Shown: in pieces, positions 21,770 through 30,189 of the stretch | How positions within the stretch are numbered: the first letter of the stretch is position 1 | Layout: each line of letters opens with the position of its first letter | Assembly: GCA_031082315.1 (NCBI GenBank) | Contig: JAVHLC010000001.1 | Span: 124,001 to 188,000 of the forward strand | Reading direction: 5' to 3' | Source: Thermodesulfobacteriota bacterium | GTDB lineage: Bacteria > Desulfobacterota > QYQD01 | DNA: 64,000 bases | Notes under the pieces: generated by a model | Database searches by the model: none | The model's input: only the letters and a program-made list of their open reading frames with translations | What the model was told of the DNA's origin: nothing | Translations under genes and position numbers: made by a program

Positions 21770-22111
21770 ATGTATACGCTGGTTGTTGTTTTGCATATCC
21801 TGGTTTGTTTGTTTCTGATTGCCATCGTACTCTTACAGACGGGCAAGGGTGCGGATATCGGGGCGGTTTTCGGCGGGTCAAGCCAGACGCTTTTTGGGAG
21901 CGCCGGTCCAGGCACGTTTCTTAGCAAACTTACAGCCATAGCGGCAGTTATTTTCATGGTGACTTCCCTAGGGTTGGCCTATCTAATCAGTCATCGCGAG
22001 AGCGCCTCAGTTGTGAAGGGCGTACAGTCGGCGCCGGTGGCCCCGGCTCCGTTACAGACACAGCCGGCTTTTCCTGAGCCGCCCATGCCAGCACAGCCCA
22101 AGACTAAGTAA
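21770..22111 (+). CDS. secG: Preprotein translocase subunit SecG
   Basis: The 113-residue membrane protein has two transmembrane helices (about 3-22 and 49-72) joined by the conserved QTGKGADIGAVFGGSSQTLFGSAG loop, followed by a Pro/Ala-rich tail. SecG assists SecYE in protein export. It is 8 nt after tpiA; the tpiA-secG pairing is widespread. Confidence 0.94.
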   Translation: MYTLVVVLHILVCLFLIAIVLLQTGKGADIGAVFGGSSQTLFGSAGPGTFLSKLTAIAAVIFMVTSLGLAYLISHRESASVVKGVQSAPVAPAPLQTQPAFPEPPMPAQPKTK

Positions 22112-22136
22112 AGGGTCGTATAGAGCAGCGAGCTTT

Positions 22137-22223
22137 GCCGAAGTGGTGGAACTTGGTAGACACGCCATCTTGAGGGGGTGGTAGGCCATGCCTGTGCGGG
22201 TTCGAGTCCCGCCTTCGGCACCA
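22137..22223 (+). tRNA. tRNA-Leu (anticodon GAG)
   Basis: A full cloverleaf with encoded CCA: acceptor GCCGAAG/CTTCGGC, anticodon stem CCATC/GGTGG with loop TTGAGGG (anticodon GAG), a long variable arm (AGGC/GCCT) as in class II tRNAs, and T arm GCGGGTTCGAGTCCCGC. It reads CUC and CUU codons. It follows secG and precedes a strong terminator. Confidence 0.97.
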
Positions 22224-22233
22224 AAGACCATAA

Positions 22234-22268
22234 AATCCCTGAGATTTTTAAGTCTCAGGGATTTTTTT
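22234..22268 (+). terminator. Rho-independent terminator after tRNA-Leu
   Basis: The stem AATCCCTGAGA/TCTCAGGGATT with a short AT loop is followed by a run of seven T. It ends the tRNA transcript and probably the gap-pgk-tpiA-secG transcript. Confidence 0.92.
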
Positions 22269-22283
22269 ACAACCGCATCATCT

Positions 22284-22336
22284 TGAACATGCATAGCGAG
22301 CACTAACCCCGCTGCAAGCTGCGGGGAGCTTCAATC
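22284..22336. repeat. Dispersed repeat with GC-rich hairpin, copy B (short)
   Basis: It shares the tgaacatgcatagcgagc start and the CTGCGGGGAGCTTCAAT end with the element at 10474-10590 but lacks the middle. It abuts the 3' end of the lipoprotein gene. Confidence 0.6.
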
Positions 22337-23839
22337 CGGCAACGTTACCTCTTTATCACCCCAGGTTATCACATCCGGCACGTAGAAAAGTTTAATGGCC
22401 TTATGCGCTTTCTTGCGTAGATACTCAAAGAGGCCCTCGGCCAGTGTAACCCTGGTCATATCCGGGCCGCATTCCCAGGAAGCCAGACAGGACAATTCGA
22501 CCAGATACCAGTCGCCCCTTGTTTCGTGGCGATAAATCCCCCAGAGGAGTTTGGACTTCTCTCCCCCTTCTTTATCCTTTTCATACTCATAAAGCCTGAG
22601 AATCGGCCCGTAATTGCGTTCAAATCCCTCGTCTTCAAGCGGAATAATGGCCGGGAAATGGAGAAAGGCCGAGCCATCCCGCCGGGTTTTAAGATAAAAG
22701 AGCGGCCAGACCCGGGCAACGCTTTCCTCTTCTTTTTTCTCCGGCCAGACCGTGGTTTCTGACTTGTTGATGATTAAAAAACGGTAGGTGGTCTTTTCTG
22801 CCTTGTCCTCCTCCATATTCTCCTTAGAGTACTCATAAACCGGCCAGAGGAGAGAAAACTCGTAGCTGTCCGGCTTTTGTTTCTCCGAGAAAATGGGCCA
22901 GAACTTTTTGACGTTATAATCTTCACTTTTTGCATACTGGATAAATGGCCAGGGCATATCCCATTGCGTGTAATCATTACGCCGGTCATGGTAGTAATTG
23001 AAAAAAGGCCAGAGGATTATCTTCTTATTTTCTATATCCGATGTTTCTGAGATATAAAGCGGGAACAGCATCCACTTCGTCTTTGGCGCGTCGGTATCCA
23101 GGTCTTCCCTGTAGTGAAAGAAAAAAGGCCAGAGGACAAAGGAGCGGTCATATTCACCCCCTTTTTTCTCATACCCGTAAAGCGGCCACAAGCGGAAGGC
23201 CTGCTCCTCGTCGCCTTTTGTCCAGGAAAGTATCGGCCAGAGGATGGTCGTCTTTTTGTTACCTTCCCATCTGGCTGTTGAGTAGAGAGGCCAGAGGACA
23301 AAGGTTATCTCATCTCTTCCAAACCGCTCTTTGAACCGGCCGTAGATAGGAAAAAGCCCGGCGTAGGGATCACCCGTTTTTGTCCTGCCCCAGAAGACCG
23401 GAAAGAAGCCAAAGTCTTTTTTTTGTCCGTCTTCCGGCGTTTCCTTGAGGTTCTTATGGCCGGAAATAATCGGTATGAACTGGGTGTACTTTTCCTCCGG
23501 GGTGAGCCTGTACTTGCCAAGGGGATAGAGAAACTGCCATTCTTTAGTCTCTTTTTCGCGATCGTGATGATAAGAGAGAAGGGGTCTTACGGCCCACCCT
23601 TCTTCCTTTGAACTTGAATAGGCGCTATAGAAAGGACCGACAGCATCCACTTCTTGTTTTGCCTCTTTCCGGTCGGACTGGTGAAAAAAAACAGGAGAAA
23701 AATTATCACGCCGGCCCTGCCCGTTGAAAGCGGCACAGCCCATGCCAAGCAAGCCGAATATGAGCGCTATGGCTAAGAGAAATCCGGACTTTTCCCATTT
23801 TAAATGGAACCCGATGTTTCTGAGCGAAACTTGCTCCAC
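22331..23839 (-). CDS. Lipoprotein with many Trp-Pro-x-Phe/Tyr strand-like repeats, Mla-operon associated
   Basis: The product is about 502 residues. The N-terminus carries a lipoprotein signal (hydrophobic about 20-35, lipobox LGMGC with Cys about 35). The body repeats a motif of the form (L/F)WP(L/F/I)(F/Y) followed by a charged loop, roughly every 20-30 residues (RLWPLYGY, VLWPFFFH, ILWPFFNYY, KFWPIFSE, SLLWPVYEY, RVWPLFYL, KLLWGIYR). This looks like amphipathic beta-strands, possibly a barrel or sheet, but I do not know its function. The start is GTG, overlapping the mlaD stop by one base (TAGTG), so it is translationally coupled to mlaD. An outer-membrane partner role for the lipid transporter is inference only. 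Confidence 0.75.
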   Translation of the reverse strand: MEQVSLRNIGFHLKWEKSGFLLAIALIFGLLGMGCAAFNGQGRRDNFSPVFFHQSDRKEAKQEVDAVGPFYSAYSSSKEEGWAVRPLLSYHHDREKETKEWQFLYPLGKYRLTPEEKYTQFIPIISGHKNLKETPEDGQKKDFGFFPVFWGRTKTGDPYAGLFPIYGRFKERFGRDEITFVLWPLYSTARWEGNKKTTILWPILSWTKGDEEQAFRLWPLYGYEKKGGEYDRSFVLWPFFFHYREDLDTDAPKTKWMLFPLYISETSDIENKKIILWPFFNYYHDRRNDYTQWDMPWPFIQYAKSEDYNVKKFWPIFSEKQKPDSYEFSLLWPVYEYSKENMEEDKAEKTTYRFLIINKSETTVWPEKKEEESVARVWPLFYLKTRRDGSAFLHFPAIIPLEDEGFERNYGPILRLYEYEKDKEGGEKSKLLWGIYRHETRGDWYLVELSCLASWECGPDMTRVTLAEGLFEYLRKKAHKAIKLFYVPDVITWGDKEVTLPD

Positions 23840-24795
23840 TAACGCAACACCGTTCCCACCACAGTCCCAAGGACGCTTACAGGCACCTGCTCCTGTATGC
23901 CGGTAGTGGCCTTGGTCACGCTTTTAACGGCCTTCTTAGTCTCATCATAAAGGCTGGGATCATTGACCAGTTTGCCGAGAGTGCCTTCGCCTTTATCCAC
24001 CTTCTGAGCCACATTATGCAGTGTATCCACGGTATCTTTGGCCTTGTTATAGAGAGTTTCATCGTTGACTAATTTACCCAGTGTGCCCTCGCCTCTTTCT
24101 ACCTTCTGGGCCACCTCGCTTAATGTCCCCATCGTCTCTTCCAAGTTGCTCATTGTTTTTTCCGCCTTGTTATACAAGGTCTCATCTTTGACCAGCTTGC
24201 CCAGCGTACCCTTGCCGGCCTCTACGTCGCCGGATATGTTTTTAAAAGAGGCCGAGGCATCGCGCAGATCCGCCATAAGGCCCTTAAAATTTGTCTGGTT
24301 TTCTTCATCACCCACAAACTTATTAAGGCCGGCAGCCACGGACTGGATATCATCCAGGGCCGGTTCCACCTTGACCAAAAGCTGGTCAAGGTCTGCAGCA
24401 GAAACGGTTTTGGCAATAGCGCCTTCAGGAGGGATATAAGCCTCTTCTCTCCCTTGCATTATTTCAATGAATTTGTCGCCCAGGACTCCCTTGGTGCGGA
24501 TCATGGCCTTGGCATCTTTCCTGATCTTTACCTGGGGCGAAATCACCATATCCACCCTGGCCTGACCATCTTTCAGGGTAACGTCTTTAACCCGCCCGAT
24601 CTCTATCCCGGCCATTTCCACCGGACTGTCCTTTACTAACCCGGAGACGGAATCAAAGACCGCGGATACATGGTAGCCCTTCTCTCTACCCAGATCAACC
24701 TTACCGAGGCGTATGCTCATGTAAGCCAAAATTATCAGACCTATCAGCACAAAGACGCCGACCTTAATCTCCGGACCAAAACCTTTTTTATCCAT
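23839..24795 (-). CDS. mlaD: MCE-family lipid-binding protein MlaD
   Basis: The 318-residue protein has one N-terminal membrane anchor (about 10-28, VGVFVLIGLIILAYMSIRLG), the MCE/MlaD domain (about 35-115; VSAVFDSVSGLVKDSPVEMAGIEIGRV) and a helical C-terminal region. The latter contains three copies of G(K/E)GTLGKLV(K/N)D followed by LYN/LYD, about 50 residues apart. MlaD hexamers in the inner membrane bind phospholipid for the MlaFEDB transporter. The order mlaE-mlaF-mlaD and close spacing identify the operon. Confidence 0.9.
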   Translation of the reverse strand: MDKKGFGPEIKVGVFVLIGLIILAYMSIRLGKVDLGREKGYHVSAVFDSVSGLVKDSPVEMAGIEIGRVKDVTLKDGQARVDMVISPQVKIRKDAKAMIRTKGVLGDKFIEIMQGREEAYIPPEGAIAKTVSAADLDQLLVKVEPALDDIQSVAAGLNKFVGDEENQTNFKGLMADLRDASASFKNISGDVEAGKGTLGKLVKDETLYNKAEKTMSNLEETMGTLSEVAQKVERGEGTLGKLVNDETLYNKAKDTVDTLHNVAQKVDKGEGTLGKLVNDPSLYDETKKAVKSVTKATTGIQEQVPVSVLGTVVGTVLR

Positions 24796-24813
24796 AAACA
24801 GTCCTCCTTACTC

Positions 24814-24931
24814 GGCTTCACGCTTTCAGCGATCAGCGATTAGCTGTCAGCAGAATCTAAGACAAACAAGACATTAAGCTGAATGCTGATTGCTGATTGC
24901 TCCATCCGGAATCCTTGGGTTCCGGATGGAA
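24814..24931. repeat. Composite dispersed repeat between mlaF and mlaD
   Basis: It carries 'cagcgatcagcgattagctgtcagc', 'taagctgaatgctgattgctgattgc' and ends with a CCGGAA/TTCCGG palindrome. The blocks match those at 34384-34562 and 26513-26661. It interrupts the otherwise compact mla operon. Confidence 0.65.
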
Positions 24932-24936
24932 AATAG

Positions 24937-25683
24937 TCAGGAGCTAATAATTTTGTCCTCGGAAATCCCCTGCAGGAATCCCTGGACGATCGGGTTCTCA
25001 GAATTACGGAAACTCTCCGGGTCCCCGGTCTCTATAATCTTCCCCTTGTAGAGCATGGCTATCTTGCTTGCTATCTTAAACGTACTCTGAATATCATGGC
25101 TGATAACTACACAGGTGAGGCTAAGCCTTCTCTGTATGCCCAGAATAAGCTCGTCTATAGCCGCGGTCATTATGGGATCCAGACCGGTAGTCGGTTCATC
25201 AAACAAAATTATCTCCGGATCCATGGCAATAGCGCGGGCCAGCCCCACCCGCTTTTTCATACCCCCGGAAAGTTCTGAAGGATATTTGTCTTCAATCCCG
25301 GAGAGACCTACATCGGCCAGCTTGCCGGCAACTATTTGGGCTATTTCTTTTTTGCTCAGATCGGTATGCTCAGCCAGGGGGAAAGCTATATTTTGACCAA
25401 CCGTCATAGAATCAAAAAGAGCTGCATCCTGGAACAACATACCAAAGCGGTGCCGAATCTTATAGAGTTCTTTCTCTTTTAGCTGCGTAATATCGACATC
25501 ATCGATGAAGACATGCCCGGCATCCGGCCCGATAAGGCCGATGATGTGCTTTAAGAGGACGCTCTTGCCCCCGCCGCTCCGCCCGATGATGACCGTTATC
25601 TCTCCCTTGTTTATCTCCAGGTTGATCCCGTCGAGCACCTTAAGCTTATTGAATGACTTATGTAAATCCACCAGCTTGATCAT
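24937..25683 (-). CDS. mlaF: Mla-type ABC transporter ATP-binding protein
   Basis: The 248-residue ATPase has Walker A (IIGRSGGGKSVLLKH), Q-loop (MLFQDAALFDSMTVGQNIAF), ABC signature (ELSGGMKKRVGLARAIAM), Walker B (IILFDEPTTGLDP) and H-loop (VVISHDIQ). SGGMKKR and the FQDAALFDS stretch are typical of MlaF/TtgA-type importers. It lies 13 nt after mlaE. It drives retrograde or anterograde phospholipid movement between the membranes. Confidence 0.94.
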   Translation of the reverse strand: MIKLVDLHKSFNKLKVLDGINLEINKGEITVIIGRSGGGKSVLLKHIIGLIGPDAGHVFIDDVDITQLKEKELYKIRHRFGMLFQDAALFDSMTVGQNIAFPLAEHTDLSKKEIAQIVAGKLADVGLSGIEDKYPSELSGGMKKRVGLARAIAMDPEIILFDEPTTGLDPIMTAAIDELILGIQRRLSLTCVVISHDIQSTFKIASKIAMLYKGKIIETGDPESFRNSENPIVQGFLQGISEDKIISS

Positions 25684-25696
25684 CGTGGACGCCTTC

Positions 25697-26467
25697 TTAG
25701 AAAAGCAGTGAGGTCAGTATGTAGTCTCCAACCAGTATGCTGACAGAGGACACGACTACGGACTCAGTAGTAGCCCGCCCCACCCCTTCCGCGCCGCCTC
25801 TGGTATGGTAACCCTTGTAACAGCCGATTAACGTAAGAAGCAGCCCGAAACATACGGACTTGAAAAGGCCGTTAAAAATATCCGACAGCTCCACCAATTC
25901 TATCATCTTAGCCATGAAGATGCCGGGGTTGATCTTAAGCAGGCCCACACCAATTATATATCCCCCCACAATGCCGACAAAGTCATCAATAACCGTGAGG
26001 ATGGGGACAACCAGAATACCGGCAATAATTCGCGGCACAACCAGATATTTGACCGGATTTATGGCCATAACCGCCAGGGCATCGATCTGTTCCGTAACCC
26101 TCATGGTCCCTAGCTCCGCGGCTATGGCCGACCCCGCCCGTCCGGTAACCATGAGTGCGGTTAAAACCGGACCCAATTCCCGTGTCATGGAAAGGGCGAC
26201 AGTAGCCCCGAGGAGCGACTCGCCGCCGAATTTGCGGAAGGCATAATAACTCTGTAAGGCCAGAACCCCACCGGTAAAGAGGCCTGTAAGTATAACGATA
26301 AAAATTGATTTAACGCCTATGAACTCCATTTGCTTGAAGATATTACGTATGCGCAAGGGTGGTATGAATGCCCAGCTAAGGGCGCTTATAAGCATAATGG
26401 CTATGTCGCCCATCTGGCTAATGGCGGAGAGTGTTTTGTGGCCGATAGCAAAGAAAAATCTGCGCAT
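25697..26467 (-). CDS. mlaE: Mla-type ABC transporter permease
   Basis: The 256-residue permease belongs to the MlaE/YrbE family: an N-terminal amphipathic segment, five or six membrane helices, and the conserved TRELGPVLTALMVTGRAGSAIAAELGTMRVTEQIDAL cytoplasmic region that contacts MlaF. The protein ends at GDYILTSLLF. It is first in the mlaEFD-lipoprotein operon; upstream lies a repeat and then tmk on the same strand. Confidence 0.93.
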   Translation of the reverse strand: MRRFFFAIGHKTLSAISQMGDIAIMLISALSWAFIPPLRIRNIFKQMEFIGVKSIFIVILTGLFTGGVLALQSYYAFRKFGGESLLGATVALSMTRELGPVLTALMVTGRAGSAIAAELGTMRVTEQIDALAVMAINPVKYLVVPRIIAGILVVPILTVIDDFVGIVGGYIIGVGLLKINPGIFMAKMIELVELSDIFNGLFKSVCFGLLLTLIGCYKGYHTRGGAEGVGRATTESVVVSSVSILVGDYILTSLLF

Positions 26468-26512
26468 AGTAATCAGTACATCGGAACAGAGGATTTTTTA
26501 CCTAAATTGTTT

Positions 26513-26661
26513 TCATCCGGAAACTGCCGTTTCCGAATGAAAGCTCTCAGCGATCAGCTTTCAGCCGTCAGCAAAAAATAAGACAAACAACATGTTAAGC
26601 TGAACGCTGATAGCTGACTGCTGACCGCTTCATCCAGAAAACCGGGGTTTTCGGATGGAAA
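26513..26661. repeat. Composite dispersed repeat between tmk and mlaE
   Basis: It begins with the catccggaaac palindrome, has 'cagcgatcagctttcagc' and 'taagctgaacgctgatagctga' blocks, and ends with an inverted catccagaaaaccgg/ttttcggatgg pair. Its parts match 19656, 24814 and 34384. Confidence 0.65.
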
Positions 26662-26708
26662 CTAAATTGTTTTTCTACTATACCTCAAGAGGACAGTCCA
26701 ACAATTTT

Positions 26709-27416
26709 TTAAGCAGGGCAGGCCGAAGATCCGCCCCTAGCGGTGCGGGCAGTGATAAGCTGATTTATCGCTTTCTGTATCCCGGCCTGGACGGCATCGA
26801 TGACATCATGTCCATCAATCCGGCATATGAACCTATCGTTAAGACTCAGGAATATATCCTGCACTCGCCTCAGGTAATCTTCCTTTTCGAAATTATTAGG
26901 CTTTTCCCTGCGATTATTTCTGATACGTTCAACGGTTTCATCCGGCCGGGCTATGAGCAGGATGACCAGGTCGGGAACAGGCGCGAACTCCTCATTTCTC
27001 CGCCTGATATCCGGCACGGACAACCCCATCGCCCCCTGGTAGGCCATGGTAGAAAAATAATAACGGTCGGTGATAACAATCCAGCCCTCATGCAAGGCCG
27101 GTTTTATGACCTCTTTCACATGCTGCCTGCGGTCATTGATAAACAAATCCAGCTCTTCCTGAGGGGTAACCTTCTGTCTGCTCACGAAGAGTTCACGGAT
27201 TTTCTGCCCATAAGGGCCATCTGTGGGTTCCCGGGTCAGAAGGACGTTATGACCCTGGTCTTTAAGATAGTTGTAAAGTAACCGCGCCTGAGTCGTCTTA
27301 CCGGCGCCGTCAATCCCTTCAAAGGCAATAAGGCATCCGCCTGCGGAGGACATCTTCAAAAGGCCGTCCCTTTGCATTAGTGACGGAAAATCTTTAGCAT
27401 TAGTCTCTTTGGACAT
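26709..27416 (-). CDS. tmk: Thymidylate kinase
   Basis: The enzyme phosphorylates dTMP to dTDP. Residues about 25-235 match the family: LIAFEGIDGAGKTTQARLLYNYL (P-loop), LLTREPTDGPYGQKIREL (DRX-like substrate region), VITDRYYFSTMAYQGAMGL and the C-terminal helices. The ATG at 27416 has GGAG about 12 nt upstream; an internal ATG at 27353 would give the canonical N-terminus (MSSAGGCLIAFEG) but lacks a ribosome-binding site. It probably heads the minus-strand transcript before mlaE. Confidence 0.93.
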   Translation of the reverse strand: MSKETNAKDFPSLMQRDGLLKMSSAGGCLIAFEGIDGAGKTTQARLLYNYLKDQGHNVLLTREPTDGPYGQKIRELFVSRQKVTPQEELDLFINDRRQHVKEVIKPALHEGWIVITDRYYFSTMAYQGAMGLSVPDIRRRNEEFAPVPDLVILLIARPDETVERIRNNRREKPNNFEKEDYLRRVQDIFLSLNDRFICRIDGHDVIDAVQAGIQKAINQLITARTARGGSSACPA

Positions 27417-27682
27417 GGATTATATATCTCCGTAGTCTGCTGAAGGCGGACAGGTTGCAGCCATTATATCCGAACCCTTGCCAACTTCTTAGCATTTTCT
27501 TGTGTCCCGTCCTATGGTTTTTTATCATAATCAGACTATTTTATTCATAACCATCTAAAATAATTAACTATTATTTGAATGGCCGGGCATCCCGCCTCTA
27601 TTCCAACCCCCGGCCGTGCAGATAAAGCATTTAATTTTATGTTCGAAAAATTAGTAAATTATGATTTAGATAAATTTTTTGA
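27417..27682. other. AT-rich gap between divergent tmk and nrdD
   Basis: No gene is visible. The stretch becomes very AT-rich towards 27640-27680, just upstream of the nrdD promoter, and may contribute to promoter activity. Confidence 0.4.
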
Positions 27683-27711
27683 TTGACATACAATATATGG
27701 TACGTTTATCA
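27683..27711 (+). promoter_or_regulatory. nrdD promoter with NrdR-like box in the spacer
   Basis: TTGACA (27683-27688) and TTATCA (27706-27711) are separated by 17 bp. Between them CAATATATGG (27691-27700) matches the NrdR-box core C-W-A-T-A-T-A-T-W-G at nine of ten positions. NrdR is the ATP-cone repressor of ribonucleotide reductase genes. I see only one good box; NrdR sites usually come in pairs, and the second may be degenerate. Confidence 0.6.
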
Positions 27712-27733
27712 TCTCTCACATACTAAATAAAAG

Positions 27734-29869
27734 ATGGGAAGAAAAATGGGCACTGTCGCAGAAATAAACAAGATGGCAACCACATCGGCCTCAATCAGCC
27801 AGGAGAGGGTGGTTATAAACGAAACCACAGATATGGCGCTTTTCGTGCGTACCTCCCAGGAAGATATCATGGGCTGGGACCGCAAGCGCATCGTAGAGGC
27901 CCTTCTCCGGGAGACGTTCATCGATAGAGATACGGCGGAAAACATCAGTTGCCAGGTAGAAGAGTTTATTCGTTCATCCAGCATAAAGATGGTGACCGGC
28001 CCTCTTATTCGTGAACTGGTAAACGCCAAACTCCTGGAGCTTAACCTGGAGGATACCCGGCGCATGCACACCCGCCTGGGGGCCCCGCTTTATGATGTTG
28101 ACCAGCTTCTTGTCCACCCGAACAAGGAAAATGCCAACGTGCCGCATGGTCCGGAGGCCACCAATCTGACCCTGGCCGAGTGGATTAAGAAAGAGTACGC
28201 CCTCCTGCATGTCTTTACTCCTGAGGTAAGCGATGCCCACCTCAAGGGCGACATCCATTTACATGACCTTGGTTTTATTGACCGTCCTTATTGTTCAGGG
28301 CAGTCATTGGAATACATTAAAAAATTTGGGCTGAACCTTCCCAACTCCCTGGCTATGGCCAAGCCGGCCAAACATCCGGAGGTCCTCCTGGCCCACATGG
28401 TAAAATTCGCCGCCGCTCTCCAGAGCCACTTTGCCGGGGCTATAGGCTGGGATGCGGTTAACCTCTTCTTCGCTCCCTACCTGGTGGGCATGAGTGATAG
28501 AGAAGTCAAACAGATAGCCCAGATGCTGGTCTTTGAGTTTTCTCAGCAGGCCGTCGCCCGCGGAGGTCAGGCTATATTCTCGGACATCAACCTCTACTGG
28601 GAAGTCCCCAAGCACTTTGCGGACGTACCGGCCATCGGTCCGGAGGGGAAATATACCGGCAAGACCTATGGAGAATACGAAAAAGAGGCCCAGCGTTTTG
28701 TCTGGACGATATTTGACGTCTATAAAGAAGGTGACGGGGCCGGACGTCCGTTTTTCTTCCCCAAACCCCTGGTGCATATTACGGAGAAATTTTTCCAGAC
28801 CCCGGGACACATGGAGTTTCTGCATCATATCTGTGACGTGGCCTCAAGTATGGGAAATACGTATTTTGTCTTCGATCGGGGCGATACGGCCAAAATATCC
28901 GAGTGTTGCCGCCTCAGCTTCAAACTGGAGGCCTCGGACCTTGAGGATGCCCGTGAGCCATGGCGCATGCGTTATTGCGCCCTGCAAAATGTGACCATTA
29001 ACCTGCCGCGTATTGCCTACGAGGCGAACGGTGATGATACTAAATTCTTCACGCTTCTGAACGAAAGAATGAAGCTCGCAGTAAATGCCCATCGCCAGAA
29101 GAAGGGTTTTATTGAAAAGCTCCTCTCATACGGGGAAAAGGGTCCGCTGGCCCTTTTGATGATGGACCAGGACGGATCCCCCTACCTCCGCCTCCAGCGA
29201 GCCACCTATCTTCTGGGCATGGTAGGACTCAATGAGATGATCCAGTATCATAAGGGCGACGAACTCCATGGGTCACCCGCAGCCATGAAGTTTGGCCTTA
29301 AGATCATCGCCCATATGAAGCTCCTGGCAGACAAGTTATCAAAACAGCATAATATGCGGTTCGTTCTGGAGCAGACGCCGGCCGAGAGCACTTCTTACCG
29401 CTTTGCCAAACTGGATCAGCGGTATTATCCTTCGGCTGCACAGAAGGTAATCAAGGGAACCCTTGCCTACGGTGAGATTTACTATACCAACTCCACCCTG
29501 TTCAATGTCTCCCATCCTATGAATCCTATAGAACGCGTCCGGGCAGAGGGACTTTTCCATCCGCTCATCGAGGCCGGGTCGCTTACCCATATCTGGTTGG
29601 GCGAATCCCATCCTGATCCCAAGGCCCTAGCCGATTTTGTCATAAAGGTCTTCCGCTGGACACAAAATGATCAGATCACGTTTTCTCCTGAGTTTACTTC
29701 CTGCCGTGACTGCGGGAAGACCAGCCGGGGCCTCAAGGAAGCGTGTCCTTACTGTCAGTCGAGGAATGTGGATGGCATTACGCGCATCACCGGTTATTTC
29801 ACCAAGGTATCCAGTTGGAATAAGGGCAAGCTGGGAGAACTTAAAGACCGTTACCGGAGTACGATGTAG
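27734..29869 (+). CDS. nrdD: Anaerobic (class III) ribonucleoside-triphosphate reductase
   Basis: The glycyl-radical enzyme reduces ribonucleotides to deoxyribonucleotides without oxygen. The 711-residue protein has an N-terminal ATP-cone-like domain (about 30-120; RTSQEDIMGWDRKRIVEALL), the barrel with the active-site region ISECCRLSFKLEASD, a zinc ribbon (CRDCG...CPYC near 660-680) and the glycyl-radical loop RITGYFTKVSSWNKGKLGELKDRYR just before the C-terminus. Two ATGs (27734 and 27746) are possible starts. It is followed by a redoxin and nrdG, all on one strand. Confidence 0.95.
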   Translation: MGRKMGTVAEINKMATTSASISQERVVINETTDMALFVRTSQEDIMGWDRKRIVEALLRETFIDRDTAENISCQVEEFIRSSSIKMVTGPLIRELVNAKLLELNLEDTRRMHTRLGAPLYDVDQLLVHPNKENANVPHGPEATNLTLAEWIKKEYALLHVFTPEVSDAHLKGDIHLHDLGFIDRPYCSGQSLEYIKKFGLNLPNSLAMAKPAKHPEVLLAHMVKFAAALQSHFAGAIGWDAVNLFFAPYLVGMSDREVKQIAQMLVFEFSQQAVARGGQAIFSDINLYWEVPKHFADVPAIGPEGKYTGKTYGEYEKEAQRFVWTIFDVYKEGDGAGRPFFFPKPLVHITEKFFQTPGHMEFLHHICDVASSMGNTYFVFDRGDTAKISECCRLSFKLEASDLEDAREPWRMRYCALQNVTINLPRIAYEANGDDTKFFTLLNERMKLAVNAHRQKKGFIEKLLSYGEKGPLALLMMDQDGSPYLRLQRATYLLGMVGLNEMIQYHKGDELHGSPAAMKFGLKIIAHMKLLADKLSKQHNMRFVLEQTPAESTSYRFAKLDQRYYPSAAQKVIKGTLAYGEIYYTNSTLFNVSHPMNPIERVRAEGLFHPLIEAGSLTHIWLGESHPDPKALADFVIKVFRWTQNDQITFSPEFTSCRDCGKTSRGLKEACPYCQSRNVDGITRITGYFTKVSSWNKGKLGELKDRYRSTM

Positions 29870-29910
29870 GACAATTAATAATTTGAGATTTATTTAGGGA
29901 GGTATTCAGT

Positions 29911-30189
29911 ATGACTCTCTTCACCAAGTCGGACTGTACCCGCTGTATGGAATTAAAAAATCAGTTTGATATGAGGGCCCTGGGCATTAAGGTCGAGAAA
30001 TTAGACTCTGATAATGCCGAGGCCCTGTCGCACCTGGCCTGGCACGGGCTGGTAGAGGCCGCCCGGAAGCATCTGCCGATACTTGTCCTCGATGATTGTT
30101 CTTCGCTGACCGACTATAACGAGATCCGCAATCACCTTGCTCAGGAGGCCCAGAAAACCGGAATTGCCTGCGTCAACCTGTTCGTATAA
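29911..30189 (+). CDS. Small glutaredoxin-like protein in the nrdD operon
   Basis: The 92-residue protein starts MTLFTKSDCTRCMELKNQF, with a CTRC redox motif at residues 9-12 right after the first beta strand, and LPILVLDD with the cis-Pro position, as in the thioredoxin fold. GGGAGG lies 8-10 nt before the ATG. Standing between nrdD and nrdG, it is a likely electron donor for this reductase. Some class III enzymes use thioredoxin-type donors instead of formate (known for the Neisseria bacilliformis enzyme); the assignment here is inference. Confidence 0.8.
   Translation: MTLFTKSDCTRCMELKNQFDMRALGIKVEKLDSDNAEALSHLAWHGLVEAARKHLPILVLDDCSSLTDYNEIRNHLAQEAQKTGIACVNLFV

Noticed and set aside
26655-27281. 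Plus-strand frame of 208 codons opposite tmk
   Set aside because: Antisense shadow of thymidylate kinase, starting inside a dispersed repeat.
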